NCBI GenBank assembly: GCA_002298695.1
Contig: DBLB01000202.1
Location: 23,301 to 32,649, forward strand
DNA length: 9,349 nt
Source of the DNA: Clostridiales bacterium UBA735
GTDB taxonomy: Bacteria; Bacillota; Clostridia; Oscillospirales; Oscillospiraceae
Direction: 5' to 3'
Below are positions 6,597 to 9,349 of the stretch, piece after piece. Numbering within the stretch: the stretch's first letter is position 1; each line of letters starts with the position of its first letter. The position numbers and the translations under genes are program-made. The notes below the pieces were generated by a model, which worked only from the letters and a program-made list of their open reading frames with translations, did no database searches and was not told the origin of the DNA.

Positions 6597-7897
6597 GCGT
6601 CTCTCCTCAGTCTGCAAATAAAGAAGCCGTCCGTGCCGTGCTTGTGTGGAAGCAGCGTCGCCATCGGCACGCTGCGCAGCCCTGCACCCGCCGGCGCGTC
6701 AAAGCATTCCGGATGAAATTCCGGATGCGCCGCCAAAAAGGCGTTCACAACGTCCTCGTTTTCCCGTTTCAGCACCGTGCACGTGCTGTACAGCAGCACG
6801 CCGCCCGGGCGCACATACCGGCTCACATTCTCCAGAATTGCCCGCTGCACCCGCGGCAGCCCCGCGAGCTGCGCCACATCCTTATACCGGATGTCCGGCT
6901 TTTTGCGGATCACGCCCAGCCCGGAGCAAGGCACATCTGCGATCACGGCATCAAAAGCCTGCTCCCATTCCGGGCAGAACGCCGTTGCGTCCTGCGCCTG
7001 CGCCTGAATGATCGAAATGCCGAGCCGTTCCGCGCCCGCCGCGATCAGCGCGATCTTGTGCTGATGCAGGTCGCACGACGTAATGCCGCCCCGGTTCTCC
7101 ATCGCGATGGCCGCGGCGAAGCTCTTGCCGCCCGGTGCGGCGCAACAGTCCAGCACGCGCATCCCCGGCCGCACTCCGGCCGCCATCGCCGCCAGCCGCG
7201 CCGCCGGATCCTGAACGTACACGAGTCCCTTTGTAAATGCGTCCAGCCCGCGCAAATCGCCGGTCCCATGCACAAGATAGCAACCCGCCAGCCACGGATG
7301 CCGCATCCATTCCACGCCCTTCTCGTCCAGCTCGTGCAGCAGCTCCGCCTCTTCGCCGCGCAGCGGGTTCCACTGCAAGACTGTCTCCGGCGCTCCATTG
7401 TCCGCGCGCAGGAACGGCTCCGTTTCTGCGCTGAGCGATTCCTGAAGCAGCGCAACCAGCGCCGCCGGGTGACTGTATTTCGTGGAAAGGTCGGGCGGCT
7501 CTGGCAGTGTGCCTTTTGCGCGCACCAGGCTTCGCAGCACGCCGTTCACAAGTCCCGCAGCGCGTGCGTTGGCATACTTTTTCGTCTGCGTGACGGCTTC
7601 GTTGACCGCCGCCGCATCCGGAATTTTGTCCAGAAACACGAGCTGATACGCGCCGAGGCGCAGAATGTCCAGCACCACCGGCTGCAAGTCACGCAGCCGT
7701 CCTCGGACAAACTGCCCCAGATAAAAATCCAGCAGCATCCGGTTCTGCTCCACGCCGTAGCAAAGCCGCGCGGCCAGCGCCGCATCACGCCGGTCGAGTC
7801 CGTCGCGCCGGGTGTATTCCTTGAGCGCGCCGTCGGAAAACGCCCCCTGCCTCCGGCAGGCGATCAGCACCGACAGCGCCGTTGTTCTCGCTCCCAT
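6593..7897 (-). CDS. rsmB: 16S rRNA (cytosine-967-C5)-methyltransferase RsmB (Sun/Fmu)
   Basis: RsmB methylates C967 (E. coli numbering) of 16S rRNA using SAM, in the small subunit head near the P site. The 434-residue protein has the family layout: an N-terminal NusB-like helical RNA-binding domain (about 1-130) and a C-terminal Rossmann methyltransferase. SAM-binding motif I is CCAAPGGK (251-258). The motif IV Pro-Cys is in DVPCSGLG (321-328, C324), and the motif VI nucleophile is C373 in STCT. These two cysteines form the active pair of m5C RNA methyltransferases. The start at 7897 has GAGG 4 nt upstream, overlapping the fmt stop, and the gap to fmt is 6 nt. Its stop overlaps the rlmN start by 4 nt, so the two rRNA modification enzymes are likely coupled in translation. 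Confidence 0.95.
   Translation of the reverse strand: MGARTTALSVLIACRRQGAFSDGALKEYTRRDGLDRRDAALAARLCYGVEQNRMLLDFYLGQFVRGRLRDLQPVVLDILRLGAYQLVFLDKIPDAAAVNEAVTQTKKYANARAAGLVNGVLRSLVRAKGTLPEPPDLSTKYSHPAALVALLQESLSAETEPFLRADNGAPETVLQWNPLRGEEAELLHELDEKGVEWMRHPWLAGCYLVHGTGDLRGLDAFTKGLVYVQDPAARLAAMAAGVRPGMRVLDCCAAPGGKSFAAAIAMENRGGITSCDLHQHKIALIAAGAERLGISIIQAQAQDATAFCPEWEQAFDAVIADVPCSGLGVIRKKPDIRYKDVAQLAGLPRVQRAILENVSRYVRPGGVLLYSTCTVLKRENEDVVNAFLAAHPEFHPECFDAPAGAGLRSVPMATLLPHKHGTDGFFICRLRRDA
6603..6608 (-). promoter_or_regulatory. Ribosome binding site of rlmN
   Basis: GAGGAG on the minus strand, 6 nt before the ATG at 6596 and within the last codons of rsmB. It decides for this ATG over the upstream TTG at 6617. 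Confidence 0.75.
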
Positions 7898-7903
7898 GAT
7901 ACC

Positions 7904-8821
7904 TCAGATCTCGATCGGATGGCCGCGGAAATAGTCGGCTGCTGCCATTCTTTTTCCGCCCTCGGCCTGCAATTCGCGGATGACGAGTACGTCTCCCCCG
8001 CCGCAGACCACTTCCAGCCCCTGCTTCGTCAGCGCCAGAAGCGTCCCCGCCGCCTTGTCCGACGTCTTTCCCGTCTGCTCGACGCGGAAGACCTTGAACG
8101 TCTTCCCCTGAATTTCCATCGTCGCCACCGGCCACGGGATCAGCCCACGCACCTGATCGATGACGTACCGCGCGCACTGCGTCCAATCGATGGGACTCAT
8201 GCCCTTGCTCAGCATCGGCGCATACGTCGCCTTGGTGCTATCCTGCGGCGTGCGCTTTGCCGTTCCGGCGCCGATGGCCCGCACCGTGTCGCAGGCGAGG
8301 TCGCCCGCGATGAAGGCCAGCCGCGCCATCAGCTCGCTGCTCGTCTCCATCGGCTCGATGGGCGTTCTGCGAATTTCAATGACGTCGCCCTCGTCCATCC
8401 CGGCGGTCAGATACATCGCGCTCACGCCGGTCTCGTCGCAGTGATTCAAAATCGACCACTGCACTGGGCCCGCGCCGCGCAGCTCCGGCAGGATGTTCGC
8501 GTGCATATTGATGCAGCCGTATTTCGGAATGTCCAGCACACGCTGCGGCAGGATCTTGCCGTAGGCCACGACCACGATGAGGTCGGGCGCGATCGCGCGC
8601 AGCTGCTCCACGACCGCGTCGTCGCGGAACGAGACCGGCTGGATGACCGGCAGACCCACCGACTCGGCGTACTGCTTCACCTCAGAGGCCATCATCTTCA
8701 TGCCGCGGTTTTTCGGCGTATCGGGCTTCGTGTAGACCGCCGCGATGTCAAATCCGGCAGTGTATAATTTTTCGAGGCACACACGGGCAATGTCCGGCGT
8801 GCCCATAAAGACCAGCTTCAT
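7904..8821 (-). CDS. fmt: Methionyl-tRNA formyltransferase Fmt
   Basis: Fmt transfers a formyl group from 10-formyl-tetrahydrofolate to Met-tRNA(fMet), enabling bacterial translation initiation. The 305-residue protein is of usual length. It begins MKLVFMGTPD, the conserved first strand, and has the catalytic triad N105, H107 and D143. These lie in the N-x-H and GMDEGD (141-146) motifs. The C-terminal tRNA-binding domain (about 205-305) contains the typical RGLIPWPVA stretch (225-233). The signature loop usually reads SLLP but here is NILP (109-112), followed by LRGAGP; the catalytic residues are unaffected. The start at 8821 overlaps the def stop as ATGA, and GAGG in the end of def serves as its binding site. 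def-fmt pairing is conserved in most bacteria, since Def removes the formyl group that Fmt adds. Confidence 0.96.
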   Translation of the reverse strand: MKLVFMGTPDIARVCLEKLYTAGFDIAAVYTKPDTPKNRGMKMMASEVKQYAESVGLPVIQPVSFRDDAVVEQLRAIAPDLIVVVAYGKILPQRVLDIPKYGCINMHANILPELRGAGPVQWSILNHCDETGVSAMYLTAGMDEGDVIEIRRTPIEPMETSSELMARLAFIAGDLACDTVRAIGAGTAKRTPQDSTKATYAPMLSKGMSPIDWTQCARYVIDQVRGLIPWPVATMEIQGKTFKVFRVEQTGKTSDKAAGTLLALTKQGLEVVCGGGDVLVIRELQAEGGKRMAAADYFRGHPIEI

Positions 8822-9330
8822 TCGGCTTCCTCGCTCTCCGCTTCCTGCTCGGCCTTGAGCATCTCCTCAAGCTCCTCCGCTGTCAGCATCTTTTCCGCAA
8901 TTTCCGTGTACATGTGTCCGTCCAGATGATCGATCTCATGCAGGAATGCCCGGGCGATCAGTTCTTCGCCCTCATACTCATACCAGTCGCCAAACCGATC
9001 CTGTGCGCGCACCGTCGCGCGCATCGGGCGGGTCACAATGCCCCACTTTCCGGGCAGGCTGAGGCAGCCCTCCAGCCCCGTCTGCGTCTCTTCGCTGACC
9101 TCCACGATCTCGGGGTTCACAAGCTCGACGTCCTCCTCGCCCGTATCCACCACGACCACGCGCCGCAGAATGCCGACCTGCGGCCCGGCAAGGCCCACGC
9201 CATTCGCGTCGTGCATTGTCTCAAACATATCATCCAGCAGTGTCGCCAGATTGTCGTCAAATTTCGTCACGGGGCGGCATTTTTTCGTCAGAACCGGGTC
9301 GCCGACCTTCACAATATTTCTCAGTGCCAT
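8818..9330 (-). CDS. def: Peptide deformylase Def
   Basis: Def removes the N-formyl group from nascent proteins at the ribosome exit. The 170-residue protein has all three active-site motifs: motif 1 GVGLAGPQ (44-51, Q51), motif 2 EGCLSLPG (87-94, metal ligand C89) and motif 3 HEIDH (131-135, metal ligands H131 and H135, catalytic E132). Motif 1 has Gly where the family usually has a second Ala (GLAAPQ). The last 20 or so residues (from about 151) are strongly acidic, with many Glu. This tail is encoded by purine-rich GAG/GAA codons that also supply the ribosome binding site of fmt. The ATG at 9330 has only a weak site (AAAGG or GGCGG) upstream. That suggests coupling to a preceding gene outside the window, often priA in Firmicutes. 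Confidence 0.96.
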   Translation of the reverse strand: MALRNIVKVGDPVLTKKCRPVTKFDDNLATLLDDMFETMHDANGVGLAGPQVGILRRVVVVDTGEEDVELVNPEIVEVSEETQTGLEGCLSLPGKWGIVTRPMRATVRAQDRFGDWYEYEGEELIARAFLHEIDHLDGHMYTEIAEKMLTAEELEEMLKAEQEAESEEAE

Positions 9331-9349
9331 GTTTATAATCCGCCTTTCT

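Noticed and set aside
6638..8767. A 709-codon open frame on the plus strand opposite rsmB and fmt
   Set aside because: It is antisense to two clearly functional genes, is very rich in Arg and His as expected of a high-GC shadow frame, and has no recognisable domain.
9331..9349. The end of priA at the right edge
   Set aside because: A possible in-frame TAA sits in the last bases, but 19 nt are too few to support any gene call.

Overview
The window (about 60% G+C by eye) looks like core chromosome from a Gram-positive anaerobe of the Clostridia, most likely a gut Oscillospirales/Oscillospiraceae-type organism. This rests on three things: the gene order def-fmt-rsmB-rlmN-stp-prkC-rsgA, strong AGGAGG-type ribosome binding sites, and a PASTA kinase/PP2C phosphatase pair. 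The taxonomic placement is inference from gene order and protein style; no rRNA or species marker is present.

Layout. From the right edge leftward, one compact minus-strand block runs from 9330 to 1628 with almost no spacing: def (peptide deformylase), fmt (Met-tRNA formyltransferase), rsmB (16S rRNA m5C methyltransferase), rlmN (23S rRNA/tRNA m2A methyltransferase), stp/prpC (PP2C phosphatase), prkC (PASTA Ser/Thr kinase) and rsgA (ribosome-assembly GTPase). Junctions are 4-nt overlaps or gaps of 3 to 21 nt, which supports one translationally coupled operon. Its promoter lies outside the window, to the right. After rsgA there is a perfect 15-bp hairpin. Beyond it, on the same strand, lies a polytopic membrane protein with two ferredoxin-type 4Fe-4S motifs (760-1572). 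At the left end a small secreted lipoprotein gene (140-763) is on the plus strand. It is convergent with the Fe-S gene and the two stop codons overlap by 4 nt. The first 139 bases are non-coding and hold an inverted repeat.

How the genes work together. Def and Fmt act on initiator methionine (formylation, then deformylation). RsmB, RlmN and RsgA modify or assemble the ribosome. Stp and PrkC are an opposed phosphatase/kinase pair that links envelope signals to growth and translation; in Bacillus, RsgA (CpgA) is a known substrate of this pair. The Fe-S membrane protein and the lipoprotein have no obvious link to this block and look like local accessory genes.

I see no CRISPR array, tRNA, rRNA, insertion sequence or phage gene. 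Most of the window is ordinary housekeeping DNA. The points most worth a second look are an extra Ig-like module in the PrkC ectodomain, the hairpin between rsgA and the Fe-S gene whose T-tract points the wrong way, the convergent gene pair with a terminator inside overlapping coding ends, and the uncharacterised lipoprotein family.
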